Below are positions 24,106 to 31,160 of a DNA stretch of 34,911 nt, one piece after another (within the stretch, counting starts at the first letter, position 1; each line of letters opens with the position of its first letter). Position numbers and translations under genes: made by a program. The DNA is from Flavobacteriaceae bacterium (GTDB lineage Bacteria; Bacteroidota; Bacteroidia; Flavobacteriales; Flavobacteriaceae). The notes under the pieces were generated by a model. It was not told the DNA's origin and searched no databases. It was given only the letters and a program-made list of their open reading frames with translations. The stretch lies in assembly GCA_029248185.1 (NCBI GenBank), contig JAQWJV010000046.1, forward strand, positions 1-34,911, in the 5' to 3' direction.

Positions 24106-26400
24106 ATGACAATGAAAAATTTTAAAACTTCCTCTTTTGGATATTTCATAGCAATCTGTGTTTTTACTACAACGGTCTCTGCACAGGTTCAACAAGGACA
24201 CACGAATACCAATAAATTTAAACAATTGTATGATGAATTTGCGGACCCTAATCGGTACCACAATGCATCGGGAGCACCGGGTGTTGATTATTATCAACAA
24301 AAAGTAGATTATGTAATGGATATTGAATTGGACGATGCTAATTCGAAGCTTTACGGTGAAGAAACCATTACCTACACAAATAATTCTCCGGATCAACTTC
24401 CTTATTTATGGTTACAATTAGATCAAAATATTCGTAAAAAGGATGCCCCTGGATTGGAAAAAAATGGCGCTGGAAATTCTGTAACCGTTCGTCCCAGTAG
24501 TTTTGTAAGTAACTTTATAAATGATCCTTTTGATGGGGGATTCAATATTGATTGGGTTCAAGATATTAATGGGAAAGCATTGCAATACAAAGTAAATCAA
24601 ACCATGATGCGTGTAGATTTACCCAAAGCAATTGCTCCAGGAGCAACCTATGTCTTCAAGATAAAATGGTGGTACAACATCAATGATCATGTTGAAAAAA
24701 GAGGTCGTTCAGGATTTGAATTTTTCCCAGAAGATGGAAACAAAGCCTATGTAATTGCACAATTCTTTCCAAGGCTTTGTGTTTACAATGATGTTGAAGG
24801 TTGGCAGAATTACCAATTTTGGGGGAATGGCGAATTTGCTCTTGAATTTGGTGATTATAATGTTAATATTACAGTTCCTTCTGATCATATTTTAGAAGCA
24901 ACAGGAAGCCTTCAAAATCCCAAAGAGGTTTTGAGTCGAGAGGAGTATAAACGATTTCAAGACTCAAAAAATAGTTTTGATAAGCCCGTTATAATTGTAA
25001 CTCAGGAGGAGGCAACAGCCAAAGAATCTGATTTTTCATCTAAGAAAAGCACTTGGAAGTTTGAAGCGATTAATGTTCGAGACTTTGCCTTTGCAACCTC
25101 AAGAAAATTTATTTGGGAACGACAAGCAGTTCAGGTAGGTGCACAAAAAGTGATGGCGGTATCACTCTATCCTAAAGAAGGAAACCCACTTTGGGAGAAA
25201 TATTCAACCAAGGCCGTTTTACAAAGTCTAAAAACCTATTCAAAATTCACTTTTGACTACCCGTATCCCAAGGCAGTCTCTGTTCATGCTAAAAATCAAG
25301 GAATGGAATATCCAATGATATGTTGGAATTATGGCCGACCCGAAAAAGACGGGACCTATTCTGATCGGACGAAATTTGGAATGATCAGTGTTATTATTCA
25401 TGAAGTGGGGCATAATTATTTTCCAATGATAGTCAATTCAGATGAACGTCAGTGGGGATGGATGGATGAAGGTTTAGATACTTTTATGCAATATCTTACA
25501 GAGCAAGAATTTGGGGAGACCTACCCAGAATCTATTGGCGCCATGGAAAGCTACCCCTCTCGTAGAGGAGATCCACAAAAAATAGTTCCTTATATGGCAG
25601 GAGATCAAGATTTTATTTCTCCGATTATGTCCAATCCTGAAAACGTCTTTCAGTTGGGCCCCAATGCTTATGCAAAACCCGCTACTGCCCTAAATATACT
25701 TCGTGAAACCGTCATGGGTAGAGAAACATTTGATCATGCTTTTAAAACATATTCCCAACGATGGATGTTCAAACATCCCACTCCTGAAGATTTCTTCAGA
25801 ACGATGGAGGATGCCTCAGCGGTTGACTTAGATTGGTTTTGGAGAGGATGGTTTTATTCTACAGATGTTGTAGATATAGGTGTTAAAAGTGTAAAAAAGT
25901 ATTATTTTTCTGACGAACCTGATTTGCAGGCGAAGGAACGATTAGAGTCCTATGGCTACGATTTGACAGATTTACCCGAACTCGTATTTAAAATTGACGA
26001 GGATAGCGAATCATTTGACCCAAAGTTGGCAGGTCAAAATGCCATTGAAGGTTCTGAAATTTTAAAGGAGTATATGGCCGACCAAGAATTGCCCGGTAAT
26101 CCAGTGCCTCCAAAATATTTTTACGAGGTTGAATTTGAAAAACCTGGAGGCTTGGTAATGCCATTAATTGTTGAGTATAGCTATGCTGATGGTTCTTCCG
26201 AACGCATTACCTATCCTGTACAATTATGGAGAAAAAACGATGCTAGTGTGAAAAAAATTATTGCATCAAATAAAGAATTAATTGGAGTTACTGTGGATCC
26301 AGACCAAGAAACAGCTGATGTTAATGTGGATAATAACAGTTGGCCTAAGAAGGAAATTCCTTCAGATTTTGAGAAATTTAAAGAGAAAATAAAGGGATAA
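24106..26400 (+). CDS. M1 family metallopeptidase
   Basis: This 764-residue secreted zinc aminopeptidase-like enzyme has a signal peptide (about 1-26, ending VSAQ). The gluzincin site HEVGHN at 432-437 supplies H432, E433 and H436, and the third ligand E455 lies in WMDEGLD. The exopeptidase motif usually written GAMEN appears as GMEYP, and the transition-state Tyr is plausible in NAYAKPATAL. The C-terminal third is beta-rich and ends in a Lys-rich tail. No Type IX secretion C-terminal domain is obvious. It is probably a periplasmic or surface peptidase for peptide scavenging. It is the last gene of its operon and is followed by a clear terminator. Confidence 0.93.
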   Translation: MTMKNFKTSSFGYFIAICVFTTTVSAQVQQGHTNTNKFKQLYDEFADPNRYHNASGAPGVDYYQQKVDYVMDIELDDANSKLYGEETITYTNNSPDQLPYLWLQLDQNIRKKDAPGLEKNGAGNSVTVRPSSFVSNFINDPFDGGFNIDWVQDINGKALQYKVNQTMMRVDLPKAIAPGATYVFKIKWWYNINDHVEKRGRSGFEFFPEDGNKAYVIAQFFPRLCVYNDVEGWQNYQFWGNGEFALEFGDYNVNITVPSDHILEATGSLQNPKEVLSREEYKRFQDSKNSFDKPVIIVTQEEATAKESDFSSKKSTWKFEAINVRDFAFATSRKFIWERQAVQVGAQKVMAVSLYPKEGNPLWEKYSTKAVLQSLKTYSKFTFDYPYPKAVSVHAKNQGMEYPMICWNYGRPEKDGTYSDRTKFGMISVIIHEVGHNYFPMIVNSDERQWGWMDEGLDTFMQYLTEQEFGETYPESIGAMESYPSRRGDPQKIVPYMAGDQDFISPIMSNPENVFQLGPNAYAKPATALNILRETVMGRETFDHAFKTYSQRWMFKHPTPEDFFRTMEDASAVDLDWFWRGWFYSTDVVDIGVKSVKKYYFSDEPDLQAKERLESYGYDLTDLPELVFKIDEDSESFDPKLAGQNAIEGSEILKEYMADQELPGNPVPPKYFYEVEFEKPGGLVMPLIVEYSYADGSSERITYPVQLWRKNDASVKKIIASNKELIGVTVDPDQETADVNVDNNSWPKKEIPSDFEKFKEKIKG

Positions 26401-26410
26401 TTGTTTAGAT

Positions 26411-26446
26411 CTACTGAATCCCCATTGGATTCAGTAGTTCTTTTTT
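26411..26446 (+). terminator. Strong intrinsic terminator after M1 peptidase
   Basis: A perfect 11-bp stem, CTACTGAATCC at 26411-26421 paired with GGATTCAGTAG at 26427-26437, encloses a 5-nt loop. It is followed by TTC and then six T residues (26441-26446). It lies 10 nt past the M1 peptidase stop and before the tatA promoter box, which separates the two transcripts cleanly. It is the only unambiguous hairpin terminator in the window. Confidence 0.9.
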
Positions 26447-26456
26447 AGAATCCTCC

Positions 26457-26464
26457 TATATTTG
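26457..26464 (+). promoter_or_regulatory. Bacteroidota -7 box of tatA
   Basis: TATATTTG is an exact TAnnTTTG match, 15 nt before the tatA ATG and just after the M1 terminator. An in-frame TTG start at 26462 falls inside this box, which argues for the ATG at 26480. Confidence 0.55.
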
Positions 26465-26479
26465 CTTAAAAGATTACAC

Positions 26480-26758
26480 ATGCTTTTATTTATTAGCGGA
26501 GCTGAAATCGTCTTCGTTTTTTTTATTGTTTTACTTGTTTTTGGTGCTGACAAAATACCTTCTATTGCTCGTACACTAGCAAAGGGAATGACCCAAGTTC
26601 GCCAAGCCACCAATGATATCAAAAGTGAAATCCAAAAAACCGTAGACGTTGATGTTGAAAATCCGACAAAAGCAATCACTAAAAATTTTAAAGAGGAGGT
26701 AGATAAGGTTAAAAGTGATTTTAATGATTTAGAAGACTCAATTCGAAGAGATCTTTAA
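26480..26758 (+). CDS. tatA: Twin-arginine translocase TatA/TatE subunit
   Basis: TatA forms the size-variable part of the channel that exports folded proteins. The 92-residue protein has one N-terminal transmembrane helix (about 5-22) and the family turn FGADKIPSIARTLAKG, which here replaces the usual FG-x-x-K/R-LP. An amphipathic helix follows and then an acidic and basic tail. TatB-like and TatA-like members cannot be told apart here. No tatC is present in the window. The stop codon overlaps that of the convergent O-methyltransferase by 4 bp. Confidence 0.9.
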   Translation: MLLFISGAEIVFVFFIVLLVFGADKIPSIARTLAKGMTQVRQATNDIKSEIQKTVDVDVENPTKAITKNFKEEVDKVKSDFNDLEDSIRRDL

Positions 26759-27414
26759 CGAACCCAACTTAGGGTTAAACCATCCCTAAAGGGTAATAAA
26801 ACTGTTTTTACCCTAGGATCATTTTTTAATTTTTCATTAAAATGTTGTAATGCAATTGTACTTTCATCTTTAGGGTTGGCTTTTTCAATTACTTTTCCAC
26901 TCCATAATACATTATCCGACAGAATTAACCCCCCCTTTTTCATCTTGGGAAGGAGTAATTCAAAATATGCATCATAGTTTACTTTATCTGCGTCAATAAA
27001 GGCTAAGTCATAAGGGTCTGATAGTTTGGGTAGGATTTTTAGAGCACTTCCTAAATGTCTTTTTATTTGATCTCTGTAAGTACTTTTATTAAAAAAGCGT
27101 TCTTGAATGGGAACGAGCTCTTCATTAATATCTATGGTGTGAATGACGCCTTTTTCCTGGAGTCCTTCGGCTAAACAAAGTGTTGCATATCCAGTAAAAG
27201 TGCCAATTTCAATGATGATCTGCGGGTTAACCAAATGGGCAATAATACTAAGTAATCTCCCTTGAAGCGGGCCACTTAACATGCGAGGTTGTAAAATTTT
27301 TTGATGTGTTTCTCGTTCCAGATCAGTAAGAATTTCGGGGATGGGTTCACTGTGATTTAAGGCATAGTTAATCCATTTTTCACTTAAGGCCTCTGTAAAC
27401 TGTGGATTAATCAT
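26755..27414 (-). CDS. O-methyltransferase (COG4122 type)
   Basis: This 219-residue SAM-dependent enzyme is of the catechol/caffeoyl-CoA O-methyltransferase type. The motifs are IIEIGTFTGYATLCLAEGL (motif I), the acidic strand end HTIDIN, LAFIDADKVNYDAYFE with the metal-binding aspartate, and GGLILSDNVLWSGKV. The C-terminus ends DGLTLSWVR, as is usual. I choose the ATG at 27414; earlier in-frame ATGs at 27429 and 27444 are possible and would lengthen the overlap with the flavin reductase gene, which is 8 nt at the chosen start. The substrate is unknown. Confidence 0.9.
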   Translation of the reverse strand: MINPQFTEALSEKWINYALNHSEPIPEILTDLERETHQKILQPRMLSGPLQGRLLSIIAHLVNPQIIIEIGTFTGYATLCLAEGLQEKGVIHTIDINEELVPIQERFFNKSTYRDQIKRHLGSALKILPKLSDPYDLAFIDADKVNYDAYFELLLPKMKKGGLILSDNVLWSGKVIEKANPKDESTIALQHFNEKLKNDPRVKTVLLPFRDGLTLSWVR

Positions 27415-28027
27415 TTTTGGGTCGAGCATAAGGGAAACGTTCAATTAGTTTTGTTTTTGCATATCCGTCTAAACCATTGATAGATACTACACCTCCCAAA
27501 TCCAATTGTATCCATCCGTCTTCAAGGAGCATAGACTCTTTGACGTAAAGATCTTCGATACTTCCAACAATTAACAGTGTATTATTTTCTTTAATGTGGT
27601 ATTCGTTAACATAGTTACAGGCCATTTGAATAGGTGCATCCTTTACAAAAGGGGCAATAAAGTTTTCCTTTTTTTCGACCTCAAGTTGGGTTTTGTCAAA
27701 TTCAGAGATGGATTCTGGATAACTGGCCGAGGTATGGTGAGCATCTTCAATCTGACTTTCATGAATTGCATTTAAGGTAAAAACTCCAGTGGATTTCATA
27801 TTGGAGTAGGTGTGTCTTGGAACGGTTGTTGGGCGTAAAATCATTCCGATCAGTGCCGGATCACTTCCAAGATGCACGATGGAACTAAAAACAGCCAAGT
27901 TTTCATTTCCCTCTGGGGATATACTTCCCACCAATTGTGCTGATTTATATCCCGTCGCACTGTTGATAAGATTGAGTTTGTAGATCTTTGACAGTTGATC
28001 AATCTCTCTTTTACTAAAATGCTCCAT
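27407..28027 (-). CDS. Flavin reductase family protein
   Basis: This 206-residue protein has the split-barrel FMN-binding fold of the flavin reductase-like family. Seen are INSATGYKSAQLVGSI, then LIGMILRPTTVPRHTYSNMK (substrate/FMN loop), TLNAI, and the tail YCxxT-like GLDGYAKTKLIERFPYARP. The family includes flavin reductases and flavoprotein oxygenases of unknown substrate. It leads a two-gene unit with the O-methyltransferase, and an exact TATCTTTG promoter box lies 10 nt before its ATG. Confidence 0.9.
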   Translation of the reverse strand: MEHFSKREIDQLSKIYKLNLINSATGYKSAQLVGSISPEGNENLAVFSSIVHLGSDPALIGMILRPTTVPRHTYSNMKSTGVFTLNAIHESQIEDAHHTSASYPESISEFDKTQLEVEKKENFIAPFVKDAPIQMACNYVNEYHIKENNTLLIVGSIEDLYVKESMLLEDGWIQLDLGGVVSINGLDGYAKTKLIERFPYARPKND

Positions 28028-28037
28028 ATTTTTTTTA

Positions 28038-28045
28038 CAAAGATA
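28038..28045 (-). promoter_or_regulatory. Bacteroidota -7 box of flavin reductase gene
   Basis: The minus strand reads TATCTTTG, identical to the gpmI box, and ends 10 nt before the ATG at 28027. It predicts a leader of only a few bases. Confidence 0.6.
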
Positions 28046-28065
28046 AGGAAGATCGAACTCTGATT

Positions 28066-28269
28066 TTAATTCATTTTTTTGTCATAGCGGAGAATTGCTA
28101 TGATTATGGCTATTACCACTAAAACAAGGGATCCGATAAAGATGTAATGATCTGGAATCTGATTGCTTGCTAAAAAACCTTGTAATATTTTCCCATCCAA
28201 GAAAGCAATAAAAAGTCCAACTGGAATTAAAAGGAAAATAAGTTTGAATTTTTTTAGAAACAGATTCAT
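28066..28269 (-). CDS. Small two-helix membrane protein, unknown
   Basis: The 67-residue protein has two hydrophobic segments (about residues 8-24 and 43-60) joined by a loop containing LDGKILQGFLASNQ, and a basic C-terminal tail (RYDKKMN). I recognise no family. The reading frame is clean from ATG to stop. It is a separate unit upstream of flavin reductase on the same strand, 38 nt away, and divergent from the DUF2147 gene. The small size and two membrane helices leave the role open. Confidence 0.6.
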   Translation of the reverse strand: MNLFLKKFKLIFLLIPVGLFIAFLDGKILQGFLASNQIPDHYIFIGSLVLVVIAIIIAILRYDKKMN

Positions 28270-28342
28270 ATTTAAATGTTTAATACCACTAAAATAGAAA
28301 GAGATTTTTTAATTTTAAGCAACTATTCTAATTTATCTAAAC

Positions 28343-28762
28343 ATGGCACATTTTTTATTATTCATTGCATACATTTTTTTTAATACCATACAACCTTCAT
28401 CTGTTGAAGGGGTTTGGATTACTCAAGACGATGAAACCGGCCAGAAAAAATCAGAGGTTTTGCTTTATGAAGAAAACGGGAAATTATACGGAAAGATTCT
28501 TAAACTTTTACTCCCTGGAGATCAAGGTAAATTATGTAAAGAATGTAAAGGTGACAATAAGAACAAACCCATAGAGGGACTTGTAATTGTCAATGATCTT
28601 TTATTGGATGATGGTACATGGGAAGATGGGACCATACTGGATCCGAAATCAGGAAAAGTATATGATTGTTATATTACATTAGTGGACGATAACAACCTAG
28701 ATGTAAGAGGATTTTTAGGATTTTCAATTTTAGGTCGAACTCAAAAGTGGATAAGGAAATAA
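28343..28762 (+). CDS. DUF2147 domain protein
   Basis: This 139-residue exported protein starts with a hydrophobic signal (about 1-20) before a DUF2147 beta-barrel-like domain. The typical features are the opening VEGVWITQDDETGQKKSEV, the GKIL strand, CKECKGDNKNKPIEGL in the middle and DPKSGKVYDCYI then LDVRGFLGFSILGRTQKW at the end, where GRT-W is the family hallmark. DUF2147 proteins are widespread periplasmic proteins of unknown function. It is transcribed alone; a 197-nt gap with no terminator I can defend follows. Confidence 0.88.
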   Translation: MAHFLLFIAYIFFNTIQPSSVEGVWITQDDETGQKKSEVLLYEENGKLYGKILKLLLPGDQGKLCKECKGDNKNKPIEGLVIVNDLLLDDGTWEDGTILDPKSGKVYDCYITLVDDNNLDVRGFLGFSILGRTQKWIRK

Positions 28763-28959
28763 AATAACTGCCAGGAACTATTCCTAACGGTTAAAACCAT
28801 AAACCAATTCAAAAATAAAAATTGATATTCAAAGGTAAATTAAAAGAAATACAGTTGTGTAACTTTAGTTGCTTAAACTTGAACAAACTACATTAAATTT
28901 TTTACTTTAGAAGCTGTACAAATTAAATTGTTGTACCTTGAAATAATATATTTATAAAG

Positions 28960-29304
28960 ATGGAAAATATTGCGCTTACTGCACAGATAATTGTTGCCCT
29001 CTCTGTTCTTTTTGTTTGGGTCTTTAGATATGATAATATTGTTAAAGAATTTAAACAATACGGACTATCTGATTTAATTCGTAATCTAGTTGGTGCCTCT
29101 AAAATTTCTCTTTCAGCTTTATTGATAGCAGGTGTTTTTTATCCAGGTTTAGTTCTTTTTTCTTCTTTGTCCATGGCTTTTTTTATGTTTTGTGCCCAAC
29201 TGGCTCATATTAAAGTAAAAAACCCTTGGGTTAAATTCATCCCCTCCTTACTGTTTTTGATCTTATCTTTATTTATTGCTGCTGTGAATATTGGTTTACT
29301 TTAG
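28960..29304 (+). CDS. DoxX-like membrane protein, first of pair
   Basis: This 114-residue protein has four predicted membrane helices and the DoxX-like layout: a helix, an EFKQYGLSD loop, then SSLS in the third helix and a short last helix. DoxX-like proteins are poorly characterised; some DoxX members act with redox partners in thiosulfate-linked or oxidative-stress functions. It is followed after only 3 nt by a paralogue of almost the same length. A near-match box TATATTTA ends 5 nt before the ATG. Confidence 0.78.
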   Translation: MENIALTAQIIVALSVLFVWVFRYDNIVKEFKQYGLSDLIRNLVGASKISLSALLIAGVFYPGLVLFSSLSMAFFMFCAQLAHIKVKNPWVKFIPSLLFLILSLFIAAVNIGLL

Positions 29305-29307
29305 TCC

Positions 29308-29655
29308 ATGATTCTAAGCATTGTATTGAGTGTTTTTTCAGGTATTTCTTTTCTTTTTTATGGGGTAGCTTCTTTCCGTTCCCGAAGAATGAAGTCCGAG
29401 TTTGAACGTTGGGGTTATTTAAAACATCGATTCACCATTGGAACCTTTCAGATTCTAGGAGGTCTAGGTTTGCTTTTGGGGTTATTTCTCCCTGTTTTAC
29501 TTTTAATTTCATCCCTATCACTCATGTTGATGATGTTGGTGGCTATACTGGTTCGTGTTGGAATTAAAGATGAACTGATTAAAATGCTACCGGCTACCTT
29601 TTATGCGATAATCAATGGGGTCATTTTGTATATCACGATTCTGAATAATTTTTGA
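29308..29655 (+). CDS. DoxX-like membrane protein, second of pair
   Basis: The 115-residue, four-helix protein is a recognisable paralogue of the preceding gene. Both carry the EF-[KR]-x-[YW]-G loop and an SSLS motif at equivalent places, with similar spacing. The 3-nt gap makes co-transcription certain enough. An unequal pair may form a hetero-oligomer, or the pair may be a recent duplication that has diverged; sequence alone does not separate these. No partner gene is adjacent. Confidence 0.78.
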   Translation: MILSIVLSVFSGISFLFYGVASFRSRRMKSEFERWGYLKHRFTIGTFQILGGLGLLLGLFLPVLLLISSLSLMLMMLVAILVRVGIKDELIKMLPATFYAIINGVILYITILNNF

Positions 29656-29918
29656 GGGGGTTCCTCCTTGTATGTTGTTCTATGAATCGTAGGCTTGTCA
29701 AATAGGTGATTCTATCTTCTTGACTGAATAAACCTCATATCTTGTTTAGAATTAACAACATCTAGAGGCCTTGTTTAAGTGTCAATTGAGAACTAAATGA
29801 ATAGTTCTAGTTTGAAAAATCAGTAGTTGAGGCAGGAATTGACTAAGAAGTAATATATTTGTTCCTAAAAGATAACGTTTGGACATTGTCTAAAAGTTTA
29901 TACCAAACAAACCCCTAC
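29656..29918. other. Non-coding spacer before tRNA-Val
   Basis: No gene is seen. A 7-bp hairpin, AGAACTA at 29789-29795 with TAGTTCT at 29802-29808, has a 6-nt loop but no following T-run. Near the tRNA, TTTG at 29878-29881 and TATACC at 29899-29904 are 17 nt apart, a possible promoter whose start would lie about 8 nt before the tRNA. Confidence 0.4.
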
Positions 29919-29993
29919 GGGTGTTTAGCTCAGTTGGTTTAGAGCGCTACCTTGACAGGGTAGAGGTCATGGGTTCGAATCCCTTAACACCCA
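29919..29993 (+). tRNA. tRNA-Val (anticodon GAC)
   Basis: The 75-nt sequence folds as a cloverleaf. The acceptor stem is GGGTGTT paired with AACACCC, and the D stem is GCTC/GAGC. The anticodon stem is CTACC/GGTAG around the loop TTGACAG, giving anticodon GAC (29954-29956, Val codons GUC/GUU). The variable loop is AGGTC, and the T-loop TTCGAAT is intact. The discriminator base is A and CCA is not encoded. In the T stem (ATGGG with CCCTT) the second pair is U-U, a mismatch; all other stem pairs hold. Confidence 0.95.
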
Positions 29994-30081
29994 CTTCATA
30001 GTGTCCCAAAAAATAGGCTTAGACGAGGGTTGTCAGGTTTTATGGATAAGACGATCAATAGTCTTGAAATGAACTTCAAAT

Positions 30082-30113
30082 TTGACTCGAATCCCGGGGA
30101 ATAGAAGAGTCAA
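30082..30113 (+). repeat. Inverted repeat downstream of tRNA-Val
   Basis: TTGACTC at 30082-30088 pairs perfectly with GAGTCAA at 30107-30113 across an 18-nt loop rich in G and C. It is followed by CTGTTTTGTT, so it may be a weak terminator for the tRNA transcript. The loop contains TCGAATCCC, a 9-nt copy of part of the tRNA T-arm. Confidence 0.35.
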
Positions 30114-30204
30114 CTGTTTTGTTGTAGCGTATTAAAATCATTCAAATTAATTTTCAACGATGCTAAATATTTTTTTAATTTTAAGGAATATTAAAAAACA
30201 AACC

Positions 30205-30588
30205 ATGAACCAATCCAGATTATTTGTTATATCCACGTTTTTGTTATTTTCAAGTTTTTCTTTTTCTCAACAAAACGTAATGAATTATCCCACTGAATTA
30301 CCGTTTCAGACAGAAAATGATTCTCAATATTATCATTTGGAGTCTAGTTTACTTATTAGAACAATCGTTAACGATATTCTTGTAGTAGTTGAAAAAGCTA
30401 AAGGTCAATCTCAAAATTTTAGTATCCTTTTAAAAAGCTCAAAAGGAGGTCAGTTGCCCATTGAGTATTCAGTTGATGCTCAAAAGATAAATTCGGTCAT
30501 GGCGTCACTTGCTAAAAAAAATGATTTCATGAAAGAAACATATGATTGGATCAATAGAAGTTTTCGGTCGAATATTCCCTATCGTGAC
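30205..30588 (+). CDS. Small secreted protein of unknown function
   Basis: This 127-residue protein (stop at 30589-30591) starts with a clear signal peptide, MNQSRLFVISTFLLFSSFSF, with likely cleavage after FSFSQ. The mature part is about 105 residues, mixed charged and polar, helix-prone, with no cysteine and no repeat. I recognise no family. I start at the ATG at 30205; a 15-residue in-frame extension to 30160 would place a second Leu/Phe stretch before the signal peptide. It stands alone between tRNA-Val and the acetate module, with about 200-300 nt of apparent non-coding sequence on each side, and the acetate genes give no hint of a role. Confidence 0.6.
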
Positions 30589-30591
30589 TGA

Positions 30592-30892
30592 GGATCTAAC
30601 GCTTATTAAGAAATTTCTATTGGTATTAAGCGAATCAAGTTTTTTGTCGTGATTTTTTTAAGTTATTAAGGTATTCGCACTCAACAACAGTCCAATTCTT
30701 TCCAGCACAGTTCAGTATCGGGATGATTTTAAAACAGTAATTCTGAAAAGTTAACTTTTAGAAAACAATGCAACAGTTTCTGGAGGTAACTTGATTTAAT
30801 GTTTGATGGATGGTTATTTTGGGCGCAGGCTTGGACGATGTCTATTTTACGGACTACATAGTTTAGAATTTTGTTTTATATTTATGAGATCT
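30592..30892. other. Non-coding spacer before acetate module
   Basis: No convincing gene is found. CGCTTA at 30600-30605 and TAAGCG at 30627-30632 can form a weak 6-bp hairpin, followed 6 nt later by a T-run, which could end the upstream transcript. A 20-codon open frame at 30799-30861 is too short and unsupported to call. No exact TAnnTTTG box lies close to the downstream start; TAGTTTAG near 30860 is a one-mismatch candidate. Confidence 0.45.
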
Positions 30893-31147
30893 ATGAATAA
30901 AAATAAAAACACCTATTGGAAAACCAATTTGAAATATTTAGCTATTCTTCTAGTTATTTGGTTTACCGTTTCTTTTCTTTTTGGAATTGTTTTTGCTGAA
31001 TATTTAAACCAATTTATGTTGGGAGGTTTTCCATTGGGATTTTGGTTTGCACATCAAGGATCGATTTATGCATTTGTCATTTTGATTTTCGTTTATGTTT
31101 ATTTGATGAACAAATTAGACAAGAAATATGACGTTGATGAAATTTAA
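30893..31147 (+). CDS. DUF4212 sodium/solute symporter small subunit
   Basis: This 84-residue protein has two membrane helices with the DUF4212 signature: LAILLVIWFTVSFLFGIVF, then LNQFMLGGFPLGFWFAHQG and a second helix ending YLMNKLDKKY. In VC_2705-type transporters it forms a small subunit of a two-part sodium/solute symporter. The ATG at 30893 is chosen as it begins MNKNKNTYWKTN. In-frame extensions to 30803 or 30884 are possible but less typical. The large subunit follows 13 nt later. Confidence 0.9.
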   Translation: MNKNKNTYWKTNLKYLAILLVIWFTVSFLFGIVFAEYLNQFMLGGFPLGFWFAHQGSIYAFVILIFVYVYLMNKLDKKYDVDEI

Positions 31148-31160
31148 AGTTTAATATCTT

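Noticed and set aside
26462-26479. TTG start for tatA
   Set aside because: It overlaps the predicted -7 box, so it would lie upstream of the transcript start; the ATG at 26480 fits better.
28916-28936. GTACAA / TTGTAC inverted repeat before the first DoxX-like gene
   Set aside because: Six-bp arms with a 9-nt gap are expected by chance in about this much AT-rich sequence.
30799-30861. 20-codon frame starting ATG after TGGAGG upstream of DUF4212
   Set aside because: No similarity or conservation evidence; likely chance.
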